Assembly (NCBI RefSeq): GCF_963665355.1
Contig: NZ_OY762229.1
Coordinates: 2,046,001-2,110,000 of the forward strand
Direction: 5' to 3'
From: an uncultured Desulfobacter sp.
Lineage (GTDB): Bacteria > Desulfobacterota > Desulfobacteria > Desulfobacterales > Desulfobacteraceae
DNA: 64,000 nucleotides
The translations under genes were made by a program, and so were the position numbers. Below are positions 17,734-26,526 of this stretch, in pieces. The stretch's first letter is position 1. Each line of letters opens with the position of its first letter. The notes beneath the pieces were generated by a model that ran no database searches, was not told the origin of the DNA, and saw only the letters and a program-made list of their open reading frames with translations.

Positions 17734-18939
17734 CTATTTTCTATTGGCGTAATCAGCATAGCCCATGGCAACCGTACGGTAGACAATGTGGGCCATTTTT
17801 GAATACGGCAGGAACGCAAACAATTCGAAAATGGCAACAAGGTGAATCCAGTAGAAGAAGTAAGAAAGCCATGCGACTTCAGCCAGGCGGGCCATTTCGG
17901 TAAGCATACCGGTAAGACCTAAGGTGAAGACAACACCAAGAATAAACCAATCTTTGTACGCTGTGATTTGATTTTTGTTGGTGAGTCTGTTTTTAATCAT
18001 AATGCCTGAACCAATGACCAGAGAAACACCGGCAATATTGGCAAGCCATTTGATTGGGTTAAGCTGGGGATATGGTCCGGCATAACCGCCTACATAAAGC
18101 ATGATGCCACATACTGCAGTGACAACAAAAAGGCCGATAAAGGCAAAAAGTACCATCATATGCGGGGTGGCGCGATCTTTGTTGGCTCCGCACTGGTTGA
18201 ATTTATCGTGTTTCAACACCATGGGGATGACATTTTTGATAGACATCAACAGTGCTTTGTAATCAAGGCTGGTTTTGTCTGTTTTGCCTTCGAGAACAGC
18301 ATTGTCATGGACATCGACAATGAAGCGCTTAAGTGCCAGAAAGAAAACTGTCGTTGCAAAAATAGCAGTTGGAACAAAAGTCATGTCCACAAACCAGGTG
18401 GATATAAAGTTGGAGTGGGCAATAACATGTTCCGCACCCGGATGGGCATGGGACCAGTGAAGGCGTCCGCCAAGAGCTTCTCCGAACAGGAAATGAAATA
18501 TTTTTTCCATGAGGCCGCCGGCGGCAGTGGTAATAATGGCAAGCAACGCAAACCATGCTGCCGGTATACCAAGCAGAAGCGGCAGTTTAGATGGATCGTT
18601 TACAGCCTTGGCCAGAGGTTTGGGGACTGCGTATTCAGTAATGGCTGCAGAGCGGATAGCTGCCAGGACATCGCCAGGAGCTGCACCACGTGGGCACATA
18701 TCCGTGCAGTCACCACACTGGTGGCACAACCAGATATCAGCGTTGCAAACCAGTTTGTCTTTAAGTCCCCAAGAAGCAGCAATCATTTCTTTTCTGGGAA
18801 AGGGGCTATTCTCCGGTGCAATGGGGCAGGCAACGGAACATGTGGCGCATTGGTAACATTTTTTCAGGGTCTCTCCACCAAGTCCTCTAATCTCGGCAAT
18901 GAATCCAAGATCCGGTTGGGGGATATAGTTGGCACTCAT
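17734..18939 (-). CDS. qmoC: Quinone-interacting oxidoreductase subunit QmoC
   Basis: QmoC is the membrane subunit of the QmoABC complex that passes electrons from menaquinol to APS reductase. The N-terminal part has two 4Fe-4S clusters of the HdrC type: C28, C31, C34, C38 (CYQCATCSVACP) and C72, C75, C78, C82 (CHQCGDCTDMCP). From about residue 110 there follow several hydrophobic helices with histidines suited to haem b. I take ATG 18939 (401 residues) because GGAGGT sits seven bases upstream; the ATG at 18954 in the same frame overlaps that Shine-Dalgarno. It is last of the operon qmoA-qmoB-qmoC. Confidence 0.96.
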   Translation of the reverse strand: MSANYIPQPDLGFIAEIRGLGGETLKKCYQCATCSVACPIAPENSPFPRKEMIAASWGLKDKLVCNADIWLCHQCGDCTDMCPRGAAPGDVLAAIRSAAITEYAVPKPLAKAVNDPSKLPLLLGIPAAWFALLAIITTAAGGLMEKIFHFLFGEALGGRLHWSHAHPGAEHVIAHSNFISTWFVDMTFVPTAIFATTVFFLALKRFIVDVHDNAVLEGKTDKTSLDYKALLMSIKNVIPMVLKHDKFNQCGANKDRATPHMMVLFAFIGLFVVTAVCGIMLYVGGYAGPYPQLNPIKWLANIAGVSLVIGSGIMIKNRLTNKNQITAYKDWFILGVVFTLGLTGMLTEMARLAEVAWLSYFFYWIHLVAIFELFAFLPYSKMAHIVYRTVAMGYADYANRK

Positions 18940-18972
18940 AGTAGATACCTCCATTAAGTTTGTATGCCGCAG

Positions 18973-21309
18973 TTAGAAACCTTTGAACGGGTTCGGGCCA
19001 AGAGCGTCCACTTCTTCAACAAAGTCGTTGATGATCTGGGGCAGTTTGTCATATTCATCAATGGCGATTTCAGCAAATGCTACGCGTTCATTTTCAAGGG
19101 CCAGTGAAGCCAGTGCGTCACCGATTTTTTTGACGCGGATTTCAGCGAGTTCTGAACCTTTAACAAAATGACACTGATAATCATCGCCGTGTTTGCAACC
19201 GATGAGAATAACGCCGTCAATGCCCTGTGCCAATGCGTCTTTGATCCAGATCGTATTTACGGAACCAAGGCAGCGAACCGGAATCATCCGGACATCCGGT
19301 GAGTAATCCACGCGGTTCAAGCCTACTATATCCAATGCAGGCAATGCGTCATTTTCACATACCAGAGCCAGAAAGCGCAGTGGTGGTTCGGAGTAATCTT
19401 CTTCGGACGGAACACTGATGGCCTTGACCTGGGAGCCGATACTGTCAATGGTGTAGTCGGCAAAGGAGATAATACGTTCCGGGCAGGCACCCATGCAGGT
19501 ACCGCAACGGCGGCAGCGGGTGGGATTGGCTTTTGGGGTTCCTCTGGCATCATCGTCCAGGGCACCGAAGGGGCATTCAACGGTACAGCGTTTACACTGG
19601 GTGCATCTCTGGAAGAAGAAGTCCGGGTAGGTCATGTCACCAGAACGGGGGTGAACGGCCATGCCGCGATTGGCGCTTTCAATACACTGTATGGCTTTCA
19701 GTGCTGCACCGGCTGCGTCTTCCATGGATTCTTCGATGGTCATGGCCCGGCGAACAGCACCGGCTGCGTAAATACCTGTTCTCTGGGTTTCATAGGGAAA
19801 GCAGATATAGTTTGAGTCAGCATACTGGCCGAAAATATCATTATCCCTGAAGCCGGGACCCTGGCGGTAGGCCAGGTTAATGACGGGATTGTCTTTGGTG
19901 GCTGGAACCATGCCGCTTGCCACAACAACCAGGTCCGCTTTAAGCACCAGGTTTTCACCCAGCAGCGTGTTTTTGGCAGTTATTCTAAGCTCTGAATTTG
20001 TGGCAGTAACGTCGGTAACCGCACCCTTGGTAAGGAAAATACCGTCATCCTGCTGCATGGCTTTATAAAAATATTCCTGCAGGCCTGGGGTTCTCATGTG
20101 CTGGTAAATGACATAAGCCTTACCGTCAGCATAGTCTTCCCTGACATAACGAGCCTGTTTTAGGGCAACCATGGATGTTACAGAACCGGTATATTCAAAA
20201 TCGCTGTCGTCTTCATCTTTACCGGCTGACTGGATAAATACCACGCTTTTGGCTTCTTTCCCGTCGGATGGACGCAGGATTTTGCCTTTGGCGGCAATCA
20301 TTTCAAACTGGTCATTGGTGATAACATCGGGATTATTCAAAGACAAGTGAGCATACGCGTCGCCTTCCAGGACATCCGGGCGCCAGCCTGCAGCCAGAAC
20401 AACTGCACCGTAAAGCTCTCCTTCCGGGTCAAGCTTGAGGATGTCTTCTTTACCTTCGTTGTATTTCAGGTATTTTGCATGGGCAGCGTCGGCATCCAGT
20501 TCTTTACCTTTTTCATCTACCAATTCTTCGGGAGGCAGTGGAAAGGGTACGTCAAAGGGGATTTTTTCGCCGGGTTTTTTCATACTTACGGTGAACTCAC
20601 CGGGCTGGCCGGCAATACGTGCAACAAGACAGTTGGTGCGTACATCAATGTTGGCATTACCCTCTATTTCCTGGATAAGCGCCTCAACAACAGGGGCCTG
20701 CAGTGTTTCAAAAGGTGCCTTAACAGGCATCTGGCAACGCAGTTTGGCTGCATAACCGCCAAGGGTTGGTGTTTTTTCTACGATGGTTACTTCATAACCG
20801 GCTTTGGCTGCATCCAGTGCAGCAGACATGCCTGTTACACCACCGCCGATAACCAGGACTTTTTTGGAGAAAGATTGTGTCTGGTAGGGTTCAGGCAGTT
20901 TGACTTTTTCAAGGCGGATCATGCCCATTTTGATATAGTCCTGGGCCTTCATCTGGATCCGGTCAAAACTTTCACCATCATCTTTCTGTTCTTCGGTGAG
21001 AGCCGGATAGGTTTCACGGGAATGGGGCCATACAACGCCTTCCCTTAAATTGGCACGTTCAATAATGCATCCGGGGAAGTTGAATACATCAAAGTTTACC
21101 CGCCGGGAGCAAGCACCGATCACCATGGCGTTAACCTTGCCCGCGTCAATATCCTTTTGAATAACTTGAACACCTTCCTTGGAGCACAGGAATGGATGGG
21201 TGGTACAGTTGACGCCTTCTTCGTCGGGTACACCGGTTAACGCGTCCATGTCCAGTGTGTCGCCGATGCCACAGCCTGTGCAGATATATACGCCGTATTT
21301 TTTATCCAT
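18973..21309 (-). CDS. qmoB: Quinone-interacting oxidoreductase subunit QmoB
   Basis: QmoB is a soluble flavoprotein related to HdrA fused with an MvhD-like part. The 778 residues carry an N-terminal domain with CTGCGIGDTL, an FAD-binding GGGVTGMSAALDAA near 150, a ferredoxin segment with CTQCKRCTVECP and CRRCGTCMGACP (about 580-640), and a C-terminal MvhD-like domain with VRCLGSVN and IGCKHGDDYQC. The ATG at 21309 is preceded by GGAGG ten bases upstream. The gap to qmoA is six bases. It is thought to contact AprBA and relay electrons, possibly by confurcation; that is from the literature on the family, not shown here. Confidence 0.97.
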   Translation of the reverse strand: MDKKYGVYICTGCGIGDTLDMDALTGVPDEEGVNCTTHPFLCSKEGVQVIQKDIDAGKVNAMVIGACSRRVNFDVFNFPGCIIERANLREGVVWPHSRETYPALTEEQKDDGESFDRIQMKAQDYIKMGMIRLEKVKLPEPYQTQSFSKKVLVIGGGVTGMSAALDAAKAGYEVTIVEKTPTLGGYAAKLRCQMPVKAPFETLQAPVVEALIQEIEGNANIDVRTNCLVARIAGQPGEFTVSMKKPGEKIPFDVPFPLPPEELVDEKGKELDADAAHAKYLKYNEGKEDILKLDPEGELYGAVVLAAGWRPDVLEGDAYAHLSLNNPDVITNDQFEMIAAKGKILRPSDGKEAKSVVFIQSAGKDEDDSDFEYTGSVTSMVALKQARYVREDYADGKAYVIYQHMRTPGLQEYFYKAMQQDDGIFLTKGAVTDVTATNSELRITAKNTLLGENLVLKADLVVVASGMVPATKDNPVINLAYRQGPGFRDNDIFGQYADSNYICFPYETQRTGIYAAGAVRRAMTIEESMEDAAGAALKAIQCIESANRGMAVHPRSGDMTYPDFFFQRCTQCKRCTVECPFGALDDDARGTPKANPTRCRRCGTCMGACPERIISFADYTIDSIGSQVKAISVPSEEDYSEPPLRFLALVCENDALPALDIVGLNRVDYSPDVRMIPVRCLGSVNTIWIKDALAQGIDGVILIGCKHGDDYQCHFVKGSELAEIRVKKIGDALASLALENERVAFAEIAIDEYDKLPQIINDFVEEVDALGPNPFKGF

Positions 21310-21315
21310 GGTTCG

Positions 21316-22587
21316 TTACCTCCTCAGAGTCTGAATGGCTTTAAGGGCCATGCCGGTTGCATTCTGGTTGGATGTCACAACGTCGGCCGGTTTATTGGCA
21401 CACCCTGCTGCAAACAGGCCGCCTTTGGAAAAGTCATTGATAATAAAGCCTTCGTCATCAAAGGTCAGATCTGCTGCAGGTTTATCTATGGCGCAGGAGG
21501 GTTGCATTCCGGTTGCCAGTACCAGCATGTCGACAGTCTGTCTGATTTTTTCACCTGAGATGGTATCTTCGGCCACAAGGGTAATGTTCCCGGTGCCGCT
21601 CTCTTCACTGACTTCTGCAACCTTGCCTTTGACAAAGAAAACATTCTCATCGGCTTTTAGTTTGGCATAAAAATTTTCGTATTTTCTGCCGGGAGTCCGC
21701 AGATCTATATAATAGATGTAGATTTTTGCATCAGGGTACTGCGCTCTGATATAGGTGGCATGTTTTAAGGATGCCAGGCAGCAGATGTATGAGCAGTAGG
21801 GCAGATGGTTTTCATCCCTGGAACCTGCACACTGGGCAAAGGCAATGGTTTCGGGGGCCTTGTCATCGGACGGGCGGATGATTTTGCCTTCGGTGGGGCC
21901 GTTGGAAGAGGCCAAACGTTCCAGCATCATGTTGGTGATAATGTTCTGGTAACGGCCAAATCCAAGGTTATCAATGCGTGTGGCATCATAGGGCTGCCAA
22001 CCGGTGGTAAATACAACGGCACCGACCTTCAGGTCAAATGTGGCTTCTTCCATGGAAAAGTCAATGGCGCCGTATTTGCAGGATTCCTTTACCTTTTCAC
22101 GGTCATCTTTACCCATGGACGGATCCATGACATACCGCTGGGGGAAAGCCATATTGTGGGGAAGGTAGGCGGCTTTGCGGCGATTCATGCCAAAGTTGAA
22201 CTCATTGCTGATTTCTGTTTCGCACACTTTTTCACATTCACCGCAGCAGGTACAGCTGCTGTTTACAAATCTTGGTGCGGTTTTCACTGTGACGGTGTAA
22301 TCTCCGGGAGTACCGCTAACATTCTGTACCTCGGAAAGCGTGTACACCTTGATGTTCTTGTTGTCTTTGAGGCGTCTGTAGTTGATTTCAAGACCGCAGG
22401 TAGGCGGGCAGAGTTTGGGGAAGTAGTGCTTGAGCTGGGTGACTCTTCCGCCAAGGGATGCTTCCTTTTCAATCAGGAAGACTTCATAGCCCACTTCGGC
22501 AGCTTCCAAAGCGGTTGTAAGGCCGCTGATTCCACCACCAACCACCATAATGCTTCCACTTACCGGGGCTGAATTTTCTGTAGTCAT
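21316..22587 (-). CDS. qmoA: Quinone-interacting oxidoreductase subunit QmoA
   Basis: QmoA is the second HdrA-like flavoprotein of the complex. The 423 residues begin with the FAD-binding VVGGGISGLTTALEAA (about 15-30) and LIEKEASLGGR. Cysteines in KLCPPTCGLE and CTCCGECEKVC (about 59-65 and 112-120) could hold an iron-sulfur cluster. ATG 22587 is seven bases after GGAGG. It is first in the operon, and the upstream 288 bp hold paired palindromes that may control it (22717-22767). Confidence 0.97.
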   Translation of the reverse strand: MTTENSAPVSGSIMVVGGGISGLTTALEAAEVGYEVFLIEKEASLGGRVTQLKHYFPKLCPPTCGLEINYRRLKDNKNIKVYTLSEVQNVSGTPGDYTVTVKTAPRFVNSSCTCCGECEKVCETEISNEFNFGMNRRKAAYLPHNMAFPQRYVMDPSMGKDDREKVKESCKYGAIDFSMEEATFDLKVGAVVFTTGWQPYDATRIDNLGFGRYQNIITNMMLERLASSNGPTEGKIIRPSDDKAPETIAFAQCAGSRDENHLPYCSYICCLASLKHATYIRAQYPDAKIYIYYIDLRTPGRKYENFYAKLKADENVFFVKGKVAEVSEESGTGNITLVAEDTISGEKIRQTVDMLVLATGMQPSCAIDKPAADLTFDDEGFIINDFSKGGLFAAGCANKPADVVTSNQNATGMALKAIQTLRR

Positions 22588-22716
22588 GCTGTCCCTCCGT
22601 GCATTTGAGTTATGTAGTTGTGTTGTGTATATGATTCCAAATCTTAGTATGCCGGATCCTGGCTAAAAACCAATCGTATCTGGTTTAAGCTCAAGGCCGG
22701 CATTCTGAACTCCTTA

Positions 22717-22767
22717 TTTGCAAGATTGCAACGTAACCTATTAATCAATTGTTTGCAAGCTTGCAAA
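22717..22767. promoter_or_regulatory. Paired TTGCAA palindromes upstream of qmoA
   Basis: TTGCAAGATTGCAA (within 22717-22731) and a perfect 16-base palindrome TTTGCAAGCTTGCAAA (22752-22767) lie with starts 35 bases apart, 130-180 bases before qmoA. Two copies of the half-site pair TTGCAA-2-TTGCAA fit a dimeric regulator. I know of no described regulator with this consensus. Confidence 0.45.
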
Positions 22768-22796
22768 GAAGGAGACAGTGCCGGGCAGGCATAATC

Positions 22797-22837
22797 TGAA
22801 AAACCTCCAAGCACCGGTAAGCCGGCACCTGGAGGTT
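22797..22837 (-). terminator. Terminator after aprA
   Basis: On the minus strand AACCTCCAGGTGCCGG pairs with CCGGTGCTTGGAGGTT around a four-base loop. The three imperfect positions become G-U pairs only when the minus strand is transcribed. Five T residues follow. It ends the aprBA transcript 39 bases past the aprA stop. Confidence 0.82.
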
Positions 22838-22875
22838 CATATCAAGACATCCTTAGGTTAAAACGTCTTACCCTA

Positions 22876-24837
22876 CTAGTCGGAGATAATCTTGTGGTAG
22901 GGTTCTTTTTTCAGAGTCCACTCGTTGGTCTTCTTGTCATAAGAAGAGTTAACAAAGCAGAACCATTCTGCGTCATTCTGGCCCATGAAGTCGCCTCTGT
23001 AGTAGAAACCGGGGAAGCGGGATTCTTCACGGAACTGGATGTGGCGGGTGTGAGCCTGAACAGTGTAGAGACGATGGATAATTTCCCATGCTCTCAGCAG
23101 TTCATGAAGGTCACCGGCAGCAACTTTCTCAAGGTCTTCACGGAACATTTCGAACAGATCCATGAGAGTTTCAAGGGATTTGCCGTTGGTCATGTAGAAT
23201 GTACCGGTACCAGCGCCATACTCATTGGTCATCTTCATCAGACGCATAGCCATACCAGCAGGTTTGCAGTATTTGGGGTTTACGTCTGTGGCTGTGGTGT
23301 ATTCACAGTTATCCAGGTAGTTGTATACCGGATAGTAAACCATGTCGATCAGTTCCTGATCTGTTTCAGCGAAACCGCTAACCTTGTCGCCTTCAGCTTT
23401 CAGGTATTGAAGCATGGACTTGGCAATGATACGGCCTTCTGCATGGGAACCTGAGGAGAATTTGTGACCGGAGCAGCCAACGCCGTCACCGGCAGTGAAC
23501 AGGCCACGGCATGTGGTCATTCTGTTGTAACCCCATTTGTAGGAAGCCGGTACCCAGTCTTCTTCGGGGCCGGAGCACCAGATGCCGCAGCAGCCGGAGT
23601 GAGAACCCAGCAGGTACGGTTCGGTGGGCATAATCTCAGAGTCTTTTTTCTCGGGCTCGGTGTTGGTAGCACACCACAGACCAGCCTGGCCAACGGACAT
23701 GTCAAGGAAATCTTCCCAAGCTTCTGATTCCAGATGCTTCAGCTCTTTCTTGTCCATGCTTTCGCCAAGAGCAGCAAGGGCTTTGGTGGTTTCCATGATG
23801 ATGGGACCACGGCCTTCTTTGTATTCTTTCATCATCAGATGGTTACGCAGACAGGTCGGTGTTACGGCAGCAGTTCCGTACGGTGCATATTTTTCAAGCT
23901 CTTTTTTGGTTTCTTCGTTAGCGGCATAGAATTCACCAAGGCCGTTAACTACTTTAGCTTTGAACAGCAGGAACCAGGCACCAACAGGGCCGTAGCCGTC
24001 TTTAAAACGGGCCGGGGTGAAACGGTTTTCCATCATGGAGAGTTCAGCACCAGCTCTAAGAGCCATGGTGTAAGTGGAGCCAGCATTCCATACAGGATAC
24101 CATGCACGGCCTTTACCTTCAGCAACGGAACGGGGCTGGTAGATGTTAACCGCGCCACCGCAGGCAACCATCATAACTTTTGCGTTGATGATGTATACTT
24201 TGTTTTCACGTACGGAAAAACCAACTGCACCGGCAGCTCTTTTGGGATCATTTTTGTCGTTGAGGATTTCAACGATGAAAACTCTTTCAAGGATGTTTTC
24301 GTCGCCAAGGGCTTTTTTACCGGCTTCAGCAACGATTCTCTTGTAGGATTCACCGTTGATCATGATCTGCCATTTACCGGTACGAACAGGAGTGGCTCCT
24401 GCCTTGAGGGTACCCATTTTCTGGCCTTTTTTGCCGTCCATGTTTTTGCCGTCATCGGTTTTTTTCCAGATGGGAAGTCCCCACTCTTCAAACAGATGTA
24501 CGGAATCATCAACGTGACGGCCAAGGTCAAAGATCAAGTCTTCACGAACAATACCCATCAGGTCGTTACGAACCATGCGGACATAATCTTCAGGTTTGTT
24601 GGAACCGATGTAGGTGTTGATAGCAGACAGGCCCTGGGCAACAGCGCCGGATCTTTCCAGAGCAGCTTTGTCAACCAGCAGGATTTTGGTGTCGTCATCA
24701 GCCCATTTTTTGATCTCAAATGCAGTACCGCAGGCAGCCATACCACCGCCGATGATCAGAACATCAACGTCTCTTTTTTCTACCGCCGGCTCTCTAACGA
24801 CTTTAATTTCGCCATTGGGTTTGTTAGGTAATGCCAT
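22876..24837 (-). CDS. aprA: Adenylylsulfate reductase, alpha subunit
   Basis: AprA holds the FAD that reduces APS to sulfite and AMP in the cytoplasm. The 653-residue length is normal. It starts near the FAD-binding DVLIIGGGMAACGTAFEI (about 24-41), has NRFTPARFKDGYGPVGAWF at about 272-290, the R/W residues of the APS pocket in the usual places, and a C-terminal segment FPGFYYRGDFM. ATG 24837 is preceded by TTGGAGG. aprB lies 49 bases upstream, as in all known sulfate reducers. Together with qmoABC this marks the organism as a dissimilatory sulfate reducer. Confidence 0.98.
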   Translation of the reverse strand: MALPNKPNGEIKVVREPAVEKRDVDVLIIGGGMAACGTAFEIKKWADDDTKILLVDKAALERSGAVAQGLSAINTYIGSNKPEDYVRMVRNDLMGIVREDLIFDLGRHVDDSVHLFEEWGLPIWKKTDDGKNMDGKKGQKMGTLKAGATPVRTGKWQIMINGESYKRIVAEAGKKALGDENILERVFIVEILNDKNDPKRAAGAVGFSVRENKVYIINAKVMMVACGGAVNIYQPRSVAEGKGRAWYPVWNAGSTYTMALRAGAELSMMENRFTPARFKDGYGPVGAWFLLFKAKVVNGLGEFYAANEETKKELEKYAPYGTAAVTPTCLRNHLMMKEYKEGRGPIIMETTKALAALGESMDKKELKHLESEAWEDFLDMSVGQAGLWCATNTEPEKKDSEIMPTEPYLLGSHSGCCGIWCSGPEEDWVPASYKWGYNRMTTCRGLFTAGDGVGCSGHKFSSGSHAEGRIIAKSMLQYLKAEGDKVSGFAETDQELIDMVYYPVYNYLDNCEYTTATDVNPKYCKPAGMAMRLMKMTNEYGAGTGTFYMTNGKSLETLMDLFEMFREDLEKVAAGDLHELLRAWEIIHRLYTVQAHTRHIQFREESRFPGFYYRGDFMGQNDAEWFCFVNSSYDKKTNEWTLKKEPYHKIISD

Positions 24838-24886
24838 TATATGCCTCCAAAAATTTTATAAGTATCAGAAATTAAATTTTAGCAGC

Positions 24887-25324
24887 CTATGCCAATTCGC
24901 TAGGAGCAACCAATACATAACCGTCGGCTTCCTGGGTGGAAAGCAGGCCAGAAGACAGGTCTTTACCTTTCAGATCCATGTAAGCGTTGGCTTCGCCTTC
25001 GGGAGTGGTTCTGATGGGGAACTTGAAGCGTTTTACAACGCCGTTTCTGAACTTACAGGTCCACATAATGTCCTCGGTGCCCATCATGGGCTGTACAGAT
25101 GCGCCCATGGGCACGAAGTCAGAGTAACCTCTTACTTCAATGGCCTGGGACGGGCAAATTTTTACGCAAGAGTAGCATTCCCAGCACTGATCCGGTTCTT
25201 GGTTGTAAGCTTTCATTGCATTTGCATCCAGAACCATCAGGTCATTGGGGCAGATGTACATGCATGCGGTTTTATCTCCGCCTTTACAGCCGTCACATTT
25301 TTCTGCGATTACAAAAGATGGCAT
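24887..25324 (-). CDS. aprB: Adenylylsulfate reductase, beta subunit
   Basis: AprB is the iron-sulfur subunit that carries electrons from Qmo to the AprA flavin. The 145 residues contain two 4Fe-4S motifs: CDGCKGGDKTACMYICP (with the typical insertion) at about 10-26 and CWECYSCVKICP at about 47-58. The C-terminal tail wraps AprA in known structures. ATG 25324 follows GGAGG. It is the first gene of the aprBA transcript. Confidence 0.98.
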   Translation of the reverse strand: MPSFVIAEKCDGCKGGDKTACMYICPNDLMVLDANAMKAYNQEPDQCWECYSCVKICPSQAIEVRGYSDFVPMGASVQPMMGTEDIMWTCKFRNGVVKRFKFPIRTTPEGEANAYMDLKGKDLSSGLLSTQEADGYVLVAPSELA

Positions 25325-25360
25325 TTAAAATACCTCCATAAATGTAGGTTAATCAAAATT

Positions 25361-25378
25361 GCACAAATACCGTTGTGC
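25361..25378. promoter_or_regulatory. Inverted repeat upstream of aprB
   Basis: GCACAA-6-TTGTGC at 37-54 bases before the aprB start. The half-sites resemble those of Crp/Fnr-family and Rex-type sites in general form, but the orientation and spacing do not exactly fit either. Probable operator or leader hairpin. The rest of the 25325-25777 gap is AT-rich with no gene. Confidence 0.35.
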
Positions 25379-25777
25379 GACAATTTGTATCTATCCAGAT
25401 TAAGGCCGATCGAAATTTCAGAAGGGCCTGTAATTAAAGCCTTTTACCTTTTGGAGGCCATTGGTTGGAACCAGTTGAATTCTTATCCAGTACGCCTTGG
25501 TCCTCCGAACAAATGATATGGGAATATCACCCTGATAAGGTCTGTGTCAAGAAAATTCAAAAAAAATGATTTAATGATTCCTTCAATTTTTTTGAATGAT
25601 GATGTATTCGACAATATGTATGTCATCTTATTAAATATGTGCACTATATCTTGTGAATGCGTGCCTTAAAATCATCTGGAAAAATTAGCCGGATCCTGGT
25701 AATTTACACAGCTCGATTTAAATGAGTTTGTTTTTCACGTAACCCACAGAAACTTAAGAATTAATAAAGGAAACAAC

Positions 25778-26521
25778 ATGAGCGATGATATGCTTCCCGT
25801 GGCCCTGGATGATCCCATGCAATTCAGCTGCGGTCCGGAGAACCCTTGTTTTAATCAATGCTGCAGGGATTTGAATCAGGCATTGACACCCTATGATATT
25901 TTGAGAATGAAAGCTGCGCTGAATTTATCATCCAAAGCATTTTTGCGGGAATATACATCCCGTCATACCGGACCCGGTTCCGGCCTGCCGGTACTTGCTT
26001 TCAAAGCCAATCCTGCCACGGACTATGCGTGCCCCTTTGTTACAGCGTCAGGATGTTCCATATATTATGACCGCCCCGCATCCTGCCGCATGTATCCCTT
26101 GGCCCGGGCTGTTGCAAAAGACAGAGCAACCGGGGAAATTGTCGAGTATTTTGCTTTGATTGAAGAAGACCACTGCAAGGGGTTCGGTGTTCAGGATGGC
26201 GTAACCATCGCCCAATGGCTTAAGGGGCAGGATGTGGCTCTCCATAACGCGCAAAACGATAAAATTCTTGAGTTGATCAGTCTGAAAAATCAGATACGGC
26301 CCGGAAAACTTGATCCTGCCGAAGAGGATATTTTTTATATGGCTTTGTATGACCTGGATGATTTTAAATACCAGATTGCGGAAAAAGGCCTTCTTTCTTC
26401 ACTAAAATTGTCCGGGGAATATGTGAAAAAAATTTTGGCTGATGATTTGACTTTGCTAAATTTTGGCATTGCCTGGATAAAATACCAGTTGTTTGGCCGG
26501 GACCTTGAAGTTGAGGACTAA
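25778..26521 (+). CDS. YkgJ-family cysteine cluster protein
   Basis: A 247-residue protein of the YkgJ/UPF0153 type, thought to bind zinc or an iron-sulfur cluster. The cysteine pattern is CGPENPCFNQCCRDLN at about 19-34 (with the paired CC) and, further on, YACPF and the family sequence CSIYYDRPASCRMYPL. The C-terminal third is helical and not recognised. The ATG at 25778 follows AAAGGA. The gene diverges from aprBA and its stop is five bases before an SDR gene, so the two may be co-transcribed. Two other proteins of this type occur in the window. Confidence 0.85.
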   Translation: MSDDMLPVALDDPMQFSCGPENPCFNQCCRDLNQALTPYDILRMKAALNLSSKAFLREYTSRHTGPGSGLPVLAFKANPATDYACPFVTASGCSIYYDRPASCRMYPLARAVAKDRATGEIVEYFALIEEDHCKGFGVQDGVTIAQWLKGQDVALHNAQNDKILELISLKNQIRPGKLDPAEEDIFYMALYDLDDFKYQIAEKGLLSSLKLSGEYVKKILADDLTLLNFGIAWIKYQLFGRDLEVED

Positions 26522-26526
26522 AGCTT

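Noticed and set aside
23734-24831. 365-residue plus-strand frame opposite aprA
   Set aside because: It is the shadow of aprA: Phe/Ser/Gly-rich, with no recognised domain and no Shine-Dalgarno. Similar shadows exist opposite qmoA, qmoB and qmoC.
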